A DNA stretch of 57,836 nucleotides from Streptococcus sp. A12. GTDB lineage: Bacteria; Bacillota; Bacilli; Lactobacillales; Streptococcaceae. Position 1 is the first letter of the stretch; each line of letters starts with the position of its first letter. This document shows positions 22,197 to 31,736 of the stretch, piece after piece. The translations under genes and the position numbers were made by a program. Location: contig NZ_CAJPOU010000003.1 in assembly GCF_905372335.1 (NCBI RefSeq), positions 1 through 57,836 on the forward strand, written 5' to 3'. Under the pieces are notes generated by a model. That model worked only from the letters and a program-made list of their open reading frames with translations, searched no databases and had not been told where the DNA came from.

Positions 22197-23126
22197 ATGA
22201 AAAAGTTTGTTAAGACCTTGAGAGAAAATTTTATTTTCTTCTTGATGGTTTTACCAGGTGCAGCGTGGTTGATTTTATTCTTCTACATACCTGTTTTGGG
22301 AAACGTTGTCGCATTTAAAGACTATCATATCACCGGAGAGGGATTTATTGATAGTGTAATGAAGAGTAAGTGGGTAGGATTTGATAACTTCAAATTCCTC
22401 TTTAGTTCTAAAGATGCTTATATCATTACAAGAAATACCGTCCTTTACAACCTAGCCTTTATTTTCTTGGGCTTGATTGTTTCTGTTGGGATTGCCATTA
22501 TCTTTAGTGAGATGCGTTCCAAACGGTTGGTTAAAGTGTTTCAAACATCAATGTTGTTCCCCTATTTCTTGTCATGGGTTATCATCAGCTTCTTTACAGA
22601 TGCCTTCTTAAACGTCGATAAAGGCTTGATTAACCATATCTTAACATCACTTGGGATGAAAGGAATCAACTTCTATACAGAGGTTGCCATTTGGCCAGCG
22701 CTTCTCCTATTCTTAGGAATCTGGAAAGGCTTTGGTTATAGCAGTGTTATGTACTATGCAACCATCATGGGGATTGACCCAACCTTCTACGAGGCCGCAA
22801 CAGTGGATGGAGCATCTAAGTGGCAGCGAATCCGCCACATTACCATTCCTCAGTTGGCTTCCTTGATTACGGTCTTGACCATTCTTGCCATCGGAAATAT
22901 CTTCCGTGCTGACTTTGGATTGTTCTACCAAATCCCACATAACTCAGGTGCCCTTTATAGTGTGACAAACGTAATTGATGTCTATGTCTACAACGGACTT
23001 GCTAAATCAGGAGATATTGCGATGGCCGCAGCGGCTGGTCTTTACCAATCAGTTGTCGGATTGATTCTCGTTTTACTTTCTAATATTGTAGCACGTCGGA
23101 TTGATAAGAATGCAGCGCTCTTCTAG
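22197..23126 (+). CDS. ngtP1: ABC sugar importer permease 1 (NgtP1/LplB-like)
   Basis: 309-aa permease with about six transmembrane helices and the conserved cytoplasmic EAA loop (YEAATVDGASKWQRIRHITIPQL, about 198-220), which contacts the ATPase. It resembles LplB/YtcQ-type permeases and the NgtP1 subunit of the pneumococcal N-glycan transporter. A partner permease and a solute-binding lipoprotein follow; no ATPase gene is present, so a shared ATPase such as MsmK is expected to energise import. GGGGGGAG precedes the ATG. The gene symbol is by similarity and context. Confidence 0.85.
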   Translation: MKKFVKTLRENFIFFLMVLPGAAWLILFFYIPVLGNVVAFKDYHITGEGFIDSVMKSKWVGFDNFKFLFSSKDAYIITRNTVLYNLAFIFLGLIVSVGIAIIFSEMRSKRLVKVFQTSMLFPYFLSWVIISFFTDAFLNVDKGLINHILTSLGMKGINFYTEVAIWPALLLFLGIWKGFGYSSVMYYATIMGIDPTFYEAATVDGASKWQRIRHITIPQLASLITVLTILAIGNIFRADFGLFYQIPHNSGALYSVTNVIDVYVYNGLAKSGDIAMAAAAGLYQSVVGLILVLLSNIVARRIDKNAALF

Positions 23127-23139
23127 AAAGGAGGATACC

Positions 23140-24072
23140 ATGGCAAAATCAAAAATTAAAAAAGAAAAAGTTGATAATGTTGGGATCCACTCCTTCAGTA
23201 AGAAAGCAGACATCTTCTTTAGTAGCATCGTCGGCTTGGTTGCTCTATCCTGTATCTTGCCCTTCATCTTCGTTGTCATGATTTCCTTGACAGATGAACA
23301 AAGTTTGGCAATTCACGGCTTCCAATTTTGGCCTGCTAAATTCGGTGCAGATGGCTATCTTTTCCTCGTTCAATTTAAGGATAAGATTCTTCAAGCCCTC
23401 TTCATTACCTTGTTTGTAACGATTGTAGGGACAGCATGTAATGTCTTTATTACAACGACCTATGCCTACGCGATCTCTCGTAGAACCTTTAAGTACAGAA
23501 ATTTCTTTACTGTCTTTGCCCTCTTGAGTATGCTCTTTAGCGCAGGGATGGTACCAGGTTACATTGTTACCACTCAATTGCTTCATTTAGGAGATACAGT
23601 TGGAGCCCTCATCATTCCGATGTTATTGAGTCCCTTCAATATAATCTTGATGCGAACCTTCTTCAAACGGACGATCCCAGAAGCCATTCTTGAGTCTGCT
23701 CGGATAGATGGAGCCAGTGAGACACGGATCTTCTTCCAGATCTGTTTGCCACTTTCTCTCCCAGGGATTGCGACCATCAGTCTCTTTACAGCCCTCGGCT
23801 TCTGGAATGACTGGTTCAACGCCCTCCTCTACATCAAGAGTGAAAACCTCTATCCCCTTCAATACTTGCTGATGCAAATCCAAAATAATATGGATTACAT
23901 CTCTAAATCCGTCGGTGCTTCTAGCCAAATCGCTGGTGCGGTCCAATCCCTTCCTAAGGAAACTGGACGGATGGCCATGGTGGTGGTGGCAACAGTTCCA
24001 ATCGCTATCCTCTATCCATTCTTCCAACGTTACTTTGTAAAAGGATTGACCATCGGTGGTGTGAAAGAGTAA
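23140..24072 (+). CDS. ngtP2: ABC sugar importer permease 2 (NgtP2/LplC-like)
   Basis: 310-aa permease with six predicted helices and an EAA loop (LESARIDGASETRIFFQICLPL, about 184-205). It pairs with the preceding permease to form the membrane channel of the importer. I chose ATG 23140, which has AAAGGAGGAT 5 nt upstream; the reading frame is open further upstream but overlaps the first permease gene. LplC/YtcP-type family. No ATPase follows. Confidence 0.88.
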   Translation: MAKSKIKKEKVDNVGIHSFSKKADIFFSSIVGLVALSCILPFIFVVMISLTDEQSLAIHGFQFWPAKFGADGYLFLVQFKDKILQALFITLFVTIVGTACNVFITTTYAYAISRRTFKYRNFFTVFALLSMLFSAGMVPGYIVTTQLLHLGDTVGALIIPMLLSPFNIILMRTFFKRTIPEAILESARIDGASETRIFFQICLPLSLPGIATISLFTALGFWNDWFNALLYIKSENLYPLQYLLMQIQNNMDYISKSVGASSQIAGAVQSLPKETGRMAMVVVATVPIAILYPFFQRYFVKGLTIGGVKE

Positions 24073-24135
24073 TCGAACCTTTCTCACCCACCCTTCACAA
24101 TGTTAATAAAGAAAAATAAAAAAGGAGTTTTTCTC

Positions 24136-25617
24136 ATGAAAAATTGGAAAAAATATGCTTTAGCTTCTGCTAGCGTTCTCACACTTGGAGCAACTCTTGC
24201 TGCTTGTGGTAACTTGACAGGTGATAACCAAAAATCTTCTAAGAGTGAAGACGGTAAAACAGTTATCAAAATGTACCAAATCGGTGACAAACCGGATAAC
24301 TTGGATACCTTGTTAGAAAATGCGAACAAGATCATCGAAGAAAAAGCTGGCGTTAAATTAGACATCCAATACCTTGGTTGGGGCGACTACGACAAGAAGA
24401 TGAACGTTATCATCTCATCTGGTGAAAGCTACGATATTGCTTTCGCAAACAACTATGTTATCAACGCTCAAAAAGGCGCCTACGCTGACTTGACAGACTT
24501 GTACAAGAAAGAAGGAAAAGAGCTCTACGAAGCACTTGACCCAGCTTACATCAAAGGAAATACTGTAAACGGCAAGATCTATGCGGTTCCAGTTGCAGCC
24601 AACGTTGCATCTTCACAAAACTTTGCCTTCAACGGACCACTTCTTGAAAAATATGGTATCGACATCTCAAACGTAAAAGACTATGCTTCCCTTGAACCAG
24701 TCTTGAAAGCGATCAAAGAAAAAGATCCAAACGTTGTTCCATTCGCAATGAACAAGAGCTACGGTGGACCTTCTGATGACTTCGATTACATTGCAGTAGA
24801 TGGACTTCCATTCGTTGTCGATTTGCAAGGTGACACAACTAAGATCGTTGACCGTTACACTATTCCACGTTATGTTGAAAACTTGAAGACTCTTCATAAA
24901 TACTATGAAGCTGGCTACATTCCAAAAGATGTAGCTACAAGCGACACTGGATATGACCTTTCTCAAGATACTTGGTTGGTACGTGAAGAAACAGTAGGAC
25001 CTGCTGACTACGGTAACAGCTTGCTTACTCGTGTAGCAAACCGTAAGATCGAGATCAAACCATTCACTCAACTTTACAAGAAGAACAACACTACTCAAGT
25101 TGCAAACTTTGTCATCTCAAACAACTCTAAGAACAAAGAAAAAGCAATGGAAGTATTGAACCTCTTGAACACAAATCCAGAACTCTTGAACGGTCTTGTT
25201 TATGGTCCAGAAGGCAAGAACTGGGAAAAAGTTGAAGGTAAAGAAAACCGTGTGAAAGTCTTGGATGGCTACAACGGAAACACTCACATGTCTGGATGGA
25301 ATACTGGTAACAACTGGATTCTTTACATCAACGAAAACGTAACGGATGAGCAAATTGCACAATCTAAGAAAGACTTGGAAACTGCAAAAGAATCTCCAGC
25401 ACTTGGTTTCATCTTCAACACTGAAAACGTGAAATCAGAAATCACTGCCCTTACAAACACTTTGAACCAATTCACAAGTGCCATCAATACAGGTACAGTA
25501 GATCCTGAAGTTGAAATTCCTAAGATGCTTGAAAAATTGAAATCAGAAGGTGCCTACCAAAAAGTCTTGGATGAAATCCAAAAACAATACGATGAGTACC
25601 TTGCTTCTAAGAAATAA
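24136..25617 (+). CDS. ngtS: N-glycan-binding lipoprotein (NgtS-like)
   Basis: 493-aa extracellular solute-binding protein. Signal peptide with lipobox LAAC (cysteine about residue 23; ASVLTLGATLAACG), then a LipO-like binding domain (ESYDIAFANNYV and GWNTGNNWI segments). In pneumococcus the corresponding protein, NgtS, binds N-glycan fragments for uptake. The cluster next to N-glycan hydrolases supports the same ligand class, although LplA-type binding proteins are diverse. Strong ribosome-binding site AAAGGAG. Codon use is highly biased, as for an abundant protein. Terminated by a 12-bp stem hairpin. Confidence 0.88.
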   Translation: MKNWKKYALASASVLTLGATLAACGNLTGDNQKSSKSEDGKTVIKMYQIGDKPDNLDTLLENANKIIEEKAGVKLDIQYLGWGDYDKKMNVIISSGESYDIAFANNYVINAQKGAYADLTDLYKKEGKELYEALDPAYIKGNTVNGKIYAVPVAANVASSQNFAFNGPLLEKYGIDISNVKDYASLEPVLKAIKEKDPNVVPFAMNKSYGGPSDDFDYIAVDGLPFVVDLQGDTTKIVDRYTIPRYVENLKTLHKYYEAGYIPKDVATSDTGYDLSQDTWLVREETVGPADYGNSLLTRVANRKIEIKPFTQLYKKNNTTQVANFVISNNSKNKEKAMEVLNLLNTNPELLNGLVYGPEGKNWEKVEGKENRVKVLDGYNGNTHMSGWNTGNNWILYINENVTDEQIAQSKKDLETAKESPALGFIFNTENVKSEITALTNTLNQFTSAINTGTVDPEVEIPKMLEKLKSEGAYQKVLDEIQKQYDEYLASKK

Positions 25618-25643
25618 GCTAACATTACTTGCTTAAGTCTATC

Positions 25644-25680
25644 AAAAGACTTTGAGGTCTTCGCGCTTCAAAGTCTTTTC
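25644..25680 (+). terminator. Terminator after ngtS
   Basis: AAAAGACTTTGA (25644-25655) and TCAAAGTCTTTT (25668-25679) form a perfect 12-bp stem. The U-run is part of the 3' arm. Confidence 0.75.
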
Positions 25681-25718
25681 TGTTGATGATTTTGAAATCG
25701 AAACCATCAGGGGAAATG

Positions 25719-25727
25719 TGCTATAAT
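25719..25727 (+). promoter_or_regulatory. Extended -10 promoter of the DUF624-sensor-regulator operon
   Basis: TGC-TATAAT (TG at 25719-25720, hexamer 25722-25727), with a second TATAAT nine bases downstream (25733-25738). No good -35 is visible. About 80 bp precede the DUF624 start codon. Confidence 0.5.
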
Positions 25728-25811
25728 ATAGGGTATAATCATCAGTTGTACTAGGGAAACTATACTAAGTCGTAAGCTCCCCTCTACAGCAAATGAACAT
25801 GGAGACAAATT

Positions 25812-26423
25812 ATGGGAAGAATGATTGAATTTATTTTTACAAGGGTCTATTTAGCCATGCTGGCAACAGGGATCTTTTGGGCTTTAACCTTTTGTGGAGG
25901 CATCCTATTTGGATTTGGGCCGGCTAGTGCAACGATTATGAGTCTATATGCCGAACATGGATCTGATTACAAACAGTATGGTTGGTCTGAAGCTTGGTCG
26001 CTTTATAAAGAAAACTTTCGTCGGGCCAACCAGGTTTTCTATACATTTTTTTTAATCGAAGCTATTCTTATTTATGGCATGTATCTGATGGTTCAATTGC
26101 CCCACTTGTCCCTGTTTCAGATTTTTATCTTATTGGTCAATTTGATTTTCTTATTGGTAGCTCCTCTGACTTTTGCAGTCTATCTCAAGCTTCAAGTCCA
26201 TTTTGACTTGTCCTATCTTAATAGCTTGAAGTTGAGTTTCATTGGTGCTTTTCTGGATATTCGTGCAGTGACCAAGTTTCTCTTGGGGACCTTTCTGTTA
26301 GGGGTTGTTACCCATTTCGTTCCGGCTTTATTCTTCTTTGTTTTACTGGGCTTGTGGCATTTCTTTGTCAATGATATTTTTCAACCAGTCTATGAAACAA
26401 TTCGCTCTAAAGTGGTTTCTTAA
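25812..26423 (+). CDS. DUF624 (YesL-like) membrane protein
   Basis: 203-aa membrane protein with about five hydrophobic helices, including ILFGFGPASATIMSLY near 31-46, a GPA segment typical of DUF624/YesL. Members are habitually encoded with LplBC-type sugar importers and YesM/YesN two-component systems; the molecular role is unknown and may involve sensing or transporter assembly. It is followed 2 bp later by the histidine kinase gene, so the three genes 25812-29383 form one operon. Confidence 0.85.
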   Translation: MGRMIEFIFTRVYLAMLATGIFWALTFCGGILFGFGPASATIMSLYAEHGSDYKQYGWSEAWSLYKENFRRANQVFYTFFLIEAILIYGMYLMVQLPHLSLFQIFILLVNLIFLLVAPLTFAVYLKLQVHFDLSYLNSLKLSFIGAFLDIRAVTKFLLGTFLLGVVTHFVPALFFFVLLGLWHFFVNDIFQPVYETIRSKVVS

Positions 26424-26425
26424 TT

Positions 26426-28072
26426 ATGAAAAAAATATGGTTAGCGACTCTTTTGAAGTTCTATGCCTATATCATGGTGGGGATCATCACGACCTTAGGC
26501 GTGACGGTATCCTTGGTCTATTGGCATAATCAGAAAGCAGAAACAGAACGGATTGCTCAGTTGATTTCCTCGCGCTTGACTGCTGAGGTAGAGGATATTT
26601 ATAAGAGATCTTCTCAATGGGGGAAGAGTCTGGTAGAGAATCCTGCCAAGCTCGAAGGAGTTTACAAGTATTTTTCAATGACGCCTTCTGAATACGAAAG
26701 CTGGCGATTGGATAATTATTTCTCCAATTATATTCAAGTTTCGCTGCACCGTAATGTTGAAACTCTGTATTTGGAACACGATGTTATTGATCAAATTGAT
26801 TTGGTGTTAAATGACTATACGACTGTGTTTGTCTCCAGTAAAAATAAAAAAGGAGGGCAACAAGTTCCAGCGGATCGGTACAAGGCCAGCTCGCAAGCAA
26901 TCCCAGTCTCCTTAACGGATGTGACGACTGGCCAGGATATTGGGCTGGCTTATATTAAAATCAATCCAGCGCTATTGGATTCTGTCGTTGACAATATTCA
27001 AGACACGATTCCAGTTGCCGTCCAAATCTATAATCCCTTGGGCAAGGTTTTTTACCACAGAGGGGATATCAACCCTAAAGATCACAGCCAGTGGATTGTG
27101 CGAGATACTGCTTACGGCTATCAAATCTGGGTTGGGATTCCGACCTCTTACACGGTTCGAACAGCCTTGTTTAGTTTTACCTGGATGATTTCGGTCGCCT
27201 TAATCCTGGTCTTGGTCTTGTATCTCTTGCTTCAACGAATTTTCCGTAATTACCAAAAACAAGTGTTGGATTTGGTAGATACCATGGAAGCCATCAGCCA
27301 GGGGGATTCTGATCGACGGATCAATGTGGATACCAAAGAGCAGGAGCTCCTTTTAGTTGCAGAAACGACCAATACCATGTTAGACAATATGGACAAGTCT
27401 ATCCGTGATATCTATCAGCTACAACTGAGCCAAAAAGATGCCAATTTGAAGGCCTTGCAAGCGCAGATTAATCCGCATTTTATGTATAATACCATGGAGT
27501 TTATTCGCATGTATGCAGTTATGCAGGATCAAGAAGAATTAGCTGATATTATTTACGAATTTAGTAGTCTCCTTCGAAACAATATTTCAGAGGAGAAAGA
27601 AACGACCATAGAAAATGAGTTGGAATTTTGTAGAAAATACAGCTATCTCTGTATGGTGCGTTATCCAAAATCGATTGCTTATGGCTTTAAAATTGAACCC
27701 GGTCTAGAAGAGATGGTTATTCCGAAGTTTACTCTCCAGCCATTAGTGGAAAATTACTTTGTCCATGGGATTGATCACAAGCGCAAGGACAATGTCATTA
27801 GTATCAAAGTCCGTCGTGTTGGAGAAGCGATGGAAATTCGTGTTCAAGACAATGGGAGAGGAATGGAACCGAGCCAGTTGCAACGAATCCAACAAATGTT
27901 GAGTCATAGGGATCCTCGAGAGGAAGTAGAAGAGAGTAAGGGACGGCAATCCATTGGGATTGTCAATGTCCACGAGCGTTTCCTTCTCTACTTTGGGGAT
28001 CATTACCACATTCAAATTACATCAGAAAAAGGAAAAGGTGTCCTCTATACGATTACCATCGAGGATGCTTAA
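26426..28072 (+). CDS. Sensor histidine kinase, YesM type
   Basis: 548-aa membrane sensor. Transmembrane helices at about 12-33 and 245-269 frame a 210-residue extracellular dCache-like sensor domain. HAMP (about 270-322), then a His_kinase domain with the phospho-acceptor H351 in QINPHFMYNT, and an HATPase with N443 (LVENYFVHG) and G-box DNGRGM (about 475-480). This family pairs with AraC-type regulators and senses carbohydrates, often through a solute-binding protein. Position after the importer suggests N-glycans or derived oligosaccharides as the signal; this is inferred. Confidence 0.92.
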   Translation: MKKIWLATLLKFYAYIMVGIITTLGVTVSLVYWHNQKAETERIAQLISSRLTAEVEDIYKRSSQWGKSLVENPAKLEGVYKYFSMTPSEYESWRLDNYFSNYIQVSLHRNVETLYLEHDVIDQIDLVLNDYTTVFVSSKNKKGGQQVPADRYKASSQAIPVSLTDVTTGQDIGLAYIKINPALLDSVVDNIQDTIPVAVQIYNPLGKVFYHRGDINPKDHSQWIVRDTAYGYQIWVGIPTSYTVRTALFSFTWMISVALILVLVLYLLLQRIFRNYQKQVLDLVDTMEAISQGDSDRRINVDTKEQELLLVAETTNTMLDNMDKSIRDIYQLQLSQKDANLKALQAQINPHFMYNTMEFIRMYAVMQDQEELADIIYEFSSLLRNNISEEKETTIENELEFCRKYSYLCMVRYPKSIAYGFKIEPGLEEMVIPKFTLQPLVENYFVHGIDHKRKDNVISIKVRRVGEAMEIRVQDNGRGMEPSQLQRIQQMLSHRDPREEVEESKGRQSIGIVNVHERFLLYFGDHYHIQITSEKGKGVLYTITIEDA

Positions 28073-28084
28073 GAGGAAAAAATC

Positions 28085-29383
28085 GTGTATAAAGTCTTAT
28101 TGGTTGACGACGAATATATGATTACGGAGGGGTTGAAAAAACTGATTCCCTTTGAAAAATGGGACATGGAAGTTGTTTACACAGCAGAGGATGCAGATCA
28201 GGCCTTGGCCTATGTTGCGGATTATCCAGTGGATATCGTGATTACGGATGTCAATATGCCAGGAAAAACTGGTCTGGAAATGATTGATCAAATGCAGTCC
28301 ATTCTTCCCCATGCGGCTTATATCATTATGTCGGGCTACCAGGATTTTGCTTATGTAAAAAAAGCCTTAAACCTCCGGGTAGCAGACTACCTGCTAAAGC
28401 CTGTCAATAAGGTGGAGTTAGGAAATATCCTAGAAAAATTATCTCAAACTCTAAAAAAACCAGACCAAGAGACGGCCAATCGCCTCCTTCATGAAGACTG
28501 GTCAGAGGAAGAATTCGAACAAGCCATCCGGGGGAGAAAAGAACTCTGGATTGGAGTGGATAAGGAGAGGAAAGGCTTTGCCAGTTCGTCTTATCAGGTC
28601 TTAGGAAAAAACCTTCAACTCTATCTTTCAGATGAGGATGAGAGAGCTTTCCTACAGCGCCGTTTCCAAGCACCTTACAAAGAACATTTTCAACAATTTA
28701 AAGAGCTTGTTGAACGAAGTCTGTTTTATGGGGATCTCCCTTTGGAGGAAGAAGATGGTGTCTTTAATTACTACGAACCCATCTACCGTGTCATCATTCA
28801 GGGAAATATCCAACAGATTTTGGAGGAGTTGAACTGGTTGGAAGAAACCGTGAGAAGCCATACCCCAAAAGTGGCGATAGCCAAGCAACTCTTTATTCAG
28901 TTCATTATGGATGTCTTTCATTTGTTTGAACACCTGCAGGGAGATGACCTGACAGAAGTTGTGAAAGCTGTTCATGAGACAACGACTTTTGAGGATCTTG
29001 TTACCTGCGTTCGAAATCAATTAGAGAGTTTCTTCTCTCAATATCGGATGAACAATAATGTGGCGACCGTCTTAGAAGTGATTGGGCGCGACTATCGGAA
29101 GGAACTGTCGCTCAAGGATATCAGTAAAGACCTTTATATCAATCCTGTTTATTTGGGGCAATTGATCAAGCGTGAGACCAATTCCACCTTTGCGGAACTC
29201 CTGAATAAACAAAGGATCAAAGCAGCTCAACAGTTGCTGTTGTCCACAACGGAAAGCATTGAAGATATTTGCTATGAGGTCGGCTACAGCAATGTCGGTT
29301 ACTTTTATAAAGTATTCCGCAAGTTGTGTGGCAAGTCTCCTAAAGCCTACCGTCAACAAATCGGCGTAGAGGACAGTGACTAA
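28085..29383 (+). CDS. AraC-type response regulator, YesN family
   Basis: 432-aa response regulator. The receiver domain (1-120) has D8-D9, phospho-acceptor D55 (ITDVNMPG), and K105 (LLKPV). A variable linker (about 130-320) precedes the C-terminal AraC-type double helix-turn-helix (about 330-428; SLKDISKDLYINPVYLGQLIKRE and ICYEVGYSNVGYFYKVFRKLCGKSPKAYR regions). GTG start 12 bp after the kinase gene. It probably activates the importer and glycosidase promoters that share TTTGTAGAA-N6-CTATAAT; this is inferred from proximity and the repeated motif. Confidence 0.92.
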   Translation: MYKVLLVDDEYMITEGLKKLIPFEKWDMEVVYTAEDADQALAYVADYPVDIVITDVNMPGKTGLEMIDQMQSILPHAAYIIMSGYQDFAYVKKALNLRVADYLLKPVNKVELGNILEKLSQTLKKPDQETANRLLHEDWSEEEFEQAIRGRKELWIGVDKERKGFASSSYQVLGKNLQLYLSDEDERAFLQRRFQAPYKEHFQQFKELVERSLFYGDLPLEEEDGVFNYYEPIYRVIIQGNIQQILEELNWLEETVRSHTPKVAIAKQLFIQFIMDVFHLFEHLQGDDLTEVVKAVHETTTFEDLVTCVRNQLESFFSQYRMNNNVATVLEVIGRDYRKELSLKDISKDLYINPVYLGQLIKRETNSTFAELLNKQRIKAAQQLLLSTTESIEDICYEVGYSNVGYFYKVFRKLCGKSPKAYRQQIGVEDSD

Positions 29384-29401
29384 TCTGAAAACATGAAAAA
29401 T

Positions 29402-29435
29402 ACCCTCCATTGATTAAAAAATGGAGGGTTTTTTT
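29402..29435. terminator. Bidirectional terminator between regulator and rlmA genes
   Basis: ACCCTCCAT (29402-29410) and ATGGAGGGT (29421-29429) form a 9-bp stem with a 10-nt loop and a T-run to 29435 on the plus strand. An A-run precedes it, for the convergent rlmA transcript. Confidence 0.85.
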
Positions 29436-30276
29436 AGTTGCTTCTTCCGATCAAAATCGTGGCAGAAATGGTGACCTGAGTCAGATCGTTCCAGTCAATT
29501 TGAGCTGGATCGACGTGAAAGAGGAGAGGCGTCATGCTCAGAAGAGCCTCTCGCAATGCTGGTGTGAGTTCGAAGGTTTCCTGGCAATGGATGGTGTTTT
29601 CAATCGTAAAATGATCAGAGAAATGTTGAATAATCTGCTCATTGGAATAATCGGCCTGATCCAGGTGGTCCTTCACCTTCTGACGAATCTCTTGCAGATG
29701 GGCGGCTGTTGGGATGACCTTGATAAGTCGACCGTCTGGGGCCAGGACCCGTTTAAATTCCTGATAATTTGCTGGCGAAAAGATATCTAGGAGAAGGTTC
29801 ATGCTCTGGTCCAAAAGAGGGAGACGGGCTAAATCTCCGACAAACCACTTGACCTTCCATTCCTGGTCGCTTTTGGCAGCCAGTTGGATCGATTCCTTAG
29901 ATAAATCAAAGGCGTAAAAGGAATGGTCTGGATAGCGTTCTTGTAAGCTGCGCGAATAGTAGCCTTCTCCACAACCAATATCTAAAATGTTGGCTGGATG
30001 GTCCAGTGGAGACAAACATTCTGACAGGCTAGTGAGGATATGGTCGTAAAAACCGTTCTCTAGAACGAGTTGCCGGTTTTGAAAATTTTCCTTGTCATAG
30101 TCCTTGGAAGCCTTCACTTGTGGGGCTAAGTTCACATAGCCAAACTTAGCAAGGTCAAAGGAGTGGCGGTTAGTGCAGACCAAGCTTTGTTGGATCAGGT
30201 CGAGGGCTTCTTGACAGATGGGACAGGCAAAAGCAGTGGCTGTTTGAAATCGTTGTAATTTTGGTTTGATCGTCAT
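29434..30276 (-). CDS. rlmA: 23S rRNA (guanine-N1)-methyltransferase, RlmA type
   Basis: 280-aa SAM-dependent methyltransferase that modifies a guanine in helix 35 of 23S rRNA (G748 in Gram-positive members, the RlmA-II/TlrB group). An N-terminal zinc finger is formed by C18, C21, C34 and H38 (CPIC and CTNRHSFD). The SAM-binding motif ILDIGCGEGYYS lies at about 97-108. In pneumococcus the modification affects telithromycin susceptibility. It lies 56 bp downstream of tyrS with a terminator in between, so it is probably mainly transcribed by read-through or from its own weak promoter. Confidence 0.92.
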   Translation of the reverse strand: MTIKPKLQRFQTATAFACPICQEALDLIQQSLVCTNRHSFDLAKFGYVNLAPQVKASKDYDKENFQNRQLVLENGFYDHILTSLSECLSPLDHPANILDIGCGEGYYSRSLQERYPDHSFYAFDLSKESIQLAAKSDQEWKVKWFVGDLARLPLLDQSMNLLLDIFSPANYQEFKRVLAPDGRLIKVIPTAAHLQEIRQKVKDHLDQADYSNEQIIQHFSDHFTIENTIHCQETFELTPALREALLSMTPLLFHVDPAQIDWNDLTQVTISATILIGRSN

Positions 30277-30292
30277 GATACATCTAGTGTAC

Positions 30293-30328
30293 CAAAAAAC
30301 CTCTGAAAGTCATAGCTTCAGAGGTCTT
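30293..30328 (-). terminator. Terminator of tyrS
   Basis: ACCTCTGAA (30299-30307) and TTCAGAGGT (30317-30325) form a 9-bp stem; the leftward transcript then has a U-run from 30299 to 30294. Confidence 0.8.
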
Positions 30329-30332
30329 CTTT

Positions 30333-31589
30333 TTAATAAGTCAAAACAAAGTATTTTTTCTTACCGCGACGGATAACGGTCAATTCATTCTCTAATTTAT
30401 CGCTGTCGCTCAAGACATAGTCAAGCTCTTGGATGCGTTCGCCGTTGACGTAGATAGCTCCATTTTGAACATCTTCACGGGCTTGGCGTTTGGAGTTGAT
30501 CACACCAGCTGTTACCAAAAGTTCAACAATGTTGAGGTTGTCTTCTTCTTGGACTTGGTAGTTTGGCACACCACGAAGTCCTTGTTTGAGTTCTTTGACA
30601 GAAAGTTTTTTGATATTACCTGCAAAGAGTTGCTCCGTGATATTAAGGGCTTCCTTGTAAGCTTCTTCACCGTGGACAAGGGTAACCACTTCACGCGCCA
30701 AGATCTTTTGAGCCAAGCGTTCATGAGGAGCAGCCTCAAACTGTTTGCGGATCTCTTCGATTTCGTCCAGTGACAAGAAAGTGAAGATCTTCAAGAAGCG
30801 CACAGCATCCGCATCCATGACATTCATCCAGAATTGGTACATTTCGTATGGAGAAGTCTTTTCAGGGTTGAGCCAGACCGCATTCCCTTCAGATTTACCA
30901 AATTTCTTACCAGTCGCATCTGTAATGAGGGGAACAGTGATGACGTGACCAGTCTTGTCAGCCTTCCGACGCAACAATTCGGTACCAGTAGTCATATTTC
31001 CCCACTGGTCAGAACCACCGATTTGCAGGGTTACATTGTGTTCTTGGTTCAGAACAAAGAAGTCGTAGCCTTGCATGATTTGGTAAGCAAATTCAGTGTA
31101 AGAAATCCCTGTTTCAATACGCTTCTTCACAGACTCCTTGCTCATCATGTAGTTGACAGTAAAGTATTTTCCGATGTCGCGAAGGAAGTCAATGAAGCTA
31201 ATGCTGCCAAACCAGTCGTAGTTATTGACCATGACAGCCTTATTTTCCCCATTTTCAAAATCTAAGAAACGTGACAATTGCCCTTGGATAGAAGTGACCC
31301 AACCGTCTACAGTCTCCTTAGTTTGTAAACTGCGCTCGGCATCTTTGAAAGAAGGGTCTCCAATGAGTCCGGTCGCACCACCGACAAGCGCATAAGGTTT
31401 GTGGCCTGCCAATTGTAAGCGACGACTGGTCAAGATTGCAACAAGGTGCCCAAGGTGCAAACTATCAGCAGTTGGATCGTAGCCAGTATAATACGATACT
31501 TGTCCTTCTTCTAGGGCTTTACGCAAAGCATCTTCGTCAGTCGTTTGGAAAATCAAACCACGTTCTTTTAGCTCATCAAAAATGTGCAT
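30333..31589 (-). CDS. tyrS: Tyrosyl-tRNA synthetase
   Basis: 418-aa class I synthetase charging tRNA-Tyr. The HIGH-type motif appears as LHLGHL (about 44-49). The KMSKS-type motif appears as KFGKS (about 229-233). GSDQWGN (about 192-198) marks the tyrosine pocket. A C-terminal S4-like RNA-binding domain (about 352-418, KRQAREDVQNGAIYVNG) binds the tRNA. Length is normal for bacterial TyrS. The usual T-box leader of Firmicute synthetase genes is not evident; only about 75 nt of leader precede the gene. Confidence 0.97.
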   Translation of the reverse strand: MHIFDELKERGLIFQTTDEDALRKALEEGQVSYYTGYDPTADSLHLGHLVAILTSRRLQLAGHKPYALVGGATGLIGDPSFKDAERSLQTKETVDGWVTSIQGQLSRFLDFENGENKAVMVNNYDWFGSISFIDFLRDIGKYFTVNYMMSKESVKKRIETGISYTEFAYQIMQGYDFFVLNQEHNVTLQIGGSDQWGNMTTGTELLRRKADKTGHVITVPLITDATGKKFGKSEGNAVWLNPEKTSPYEMYQFWMNVMDADAVRFLKIFTFLSLDEIEEIRKQFEAAPHERLAQKILAREVVTLVHGEEAYKEALNITEQLFAGNIKKLSVKELKQGLRGVPNYQVQEEDNLNIVELLVTAGVINSKRQAREDVQNGAIYVNGERIQELDYVLSDSDKLENELTVIRRGKKKYFVLTY

Positions 31590-31658
31590 CGTTCTCTCCT
31601 TTTCTAAGCTACTGGCCGGATCGATGAAAACAGTCCAGTATCTGTATGGTTTCTCTCT

Positions 31659-31667
31659 ATTTTACCA
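31659..31667 (-). promoter_or_regulatory. tyrS promoter, extended -10
   Basis: Minus-strand TGG-TAAAAT (31667 down to 31659). The roughly 60-nt leader contains a small hairpin (ACTGG and CCAGT near 31612-31640) but no T-box consensus TGGNACCGCG. Confidence 0.5.
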
Positions 31668-31736
31668 TAATGACTTGAAATAGCAATGAAAGGACGAAAA
31701 AAATCCAGTTGGAAACGGTGTTCTCAACTTTAGGAA

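Noticed and set aside
12883..24087. Antisense frames across the glycosidase and importer genes (for example 23623-24087 and 18735-19097 on the minus strand)
   Set aside because: They are fully inside well-supported genes of known families, with no initiation signals.
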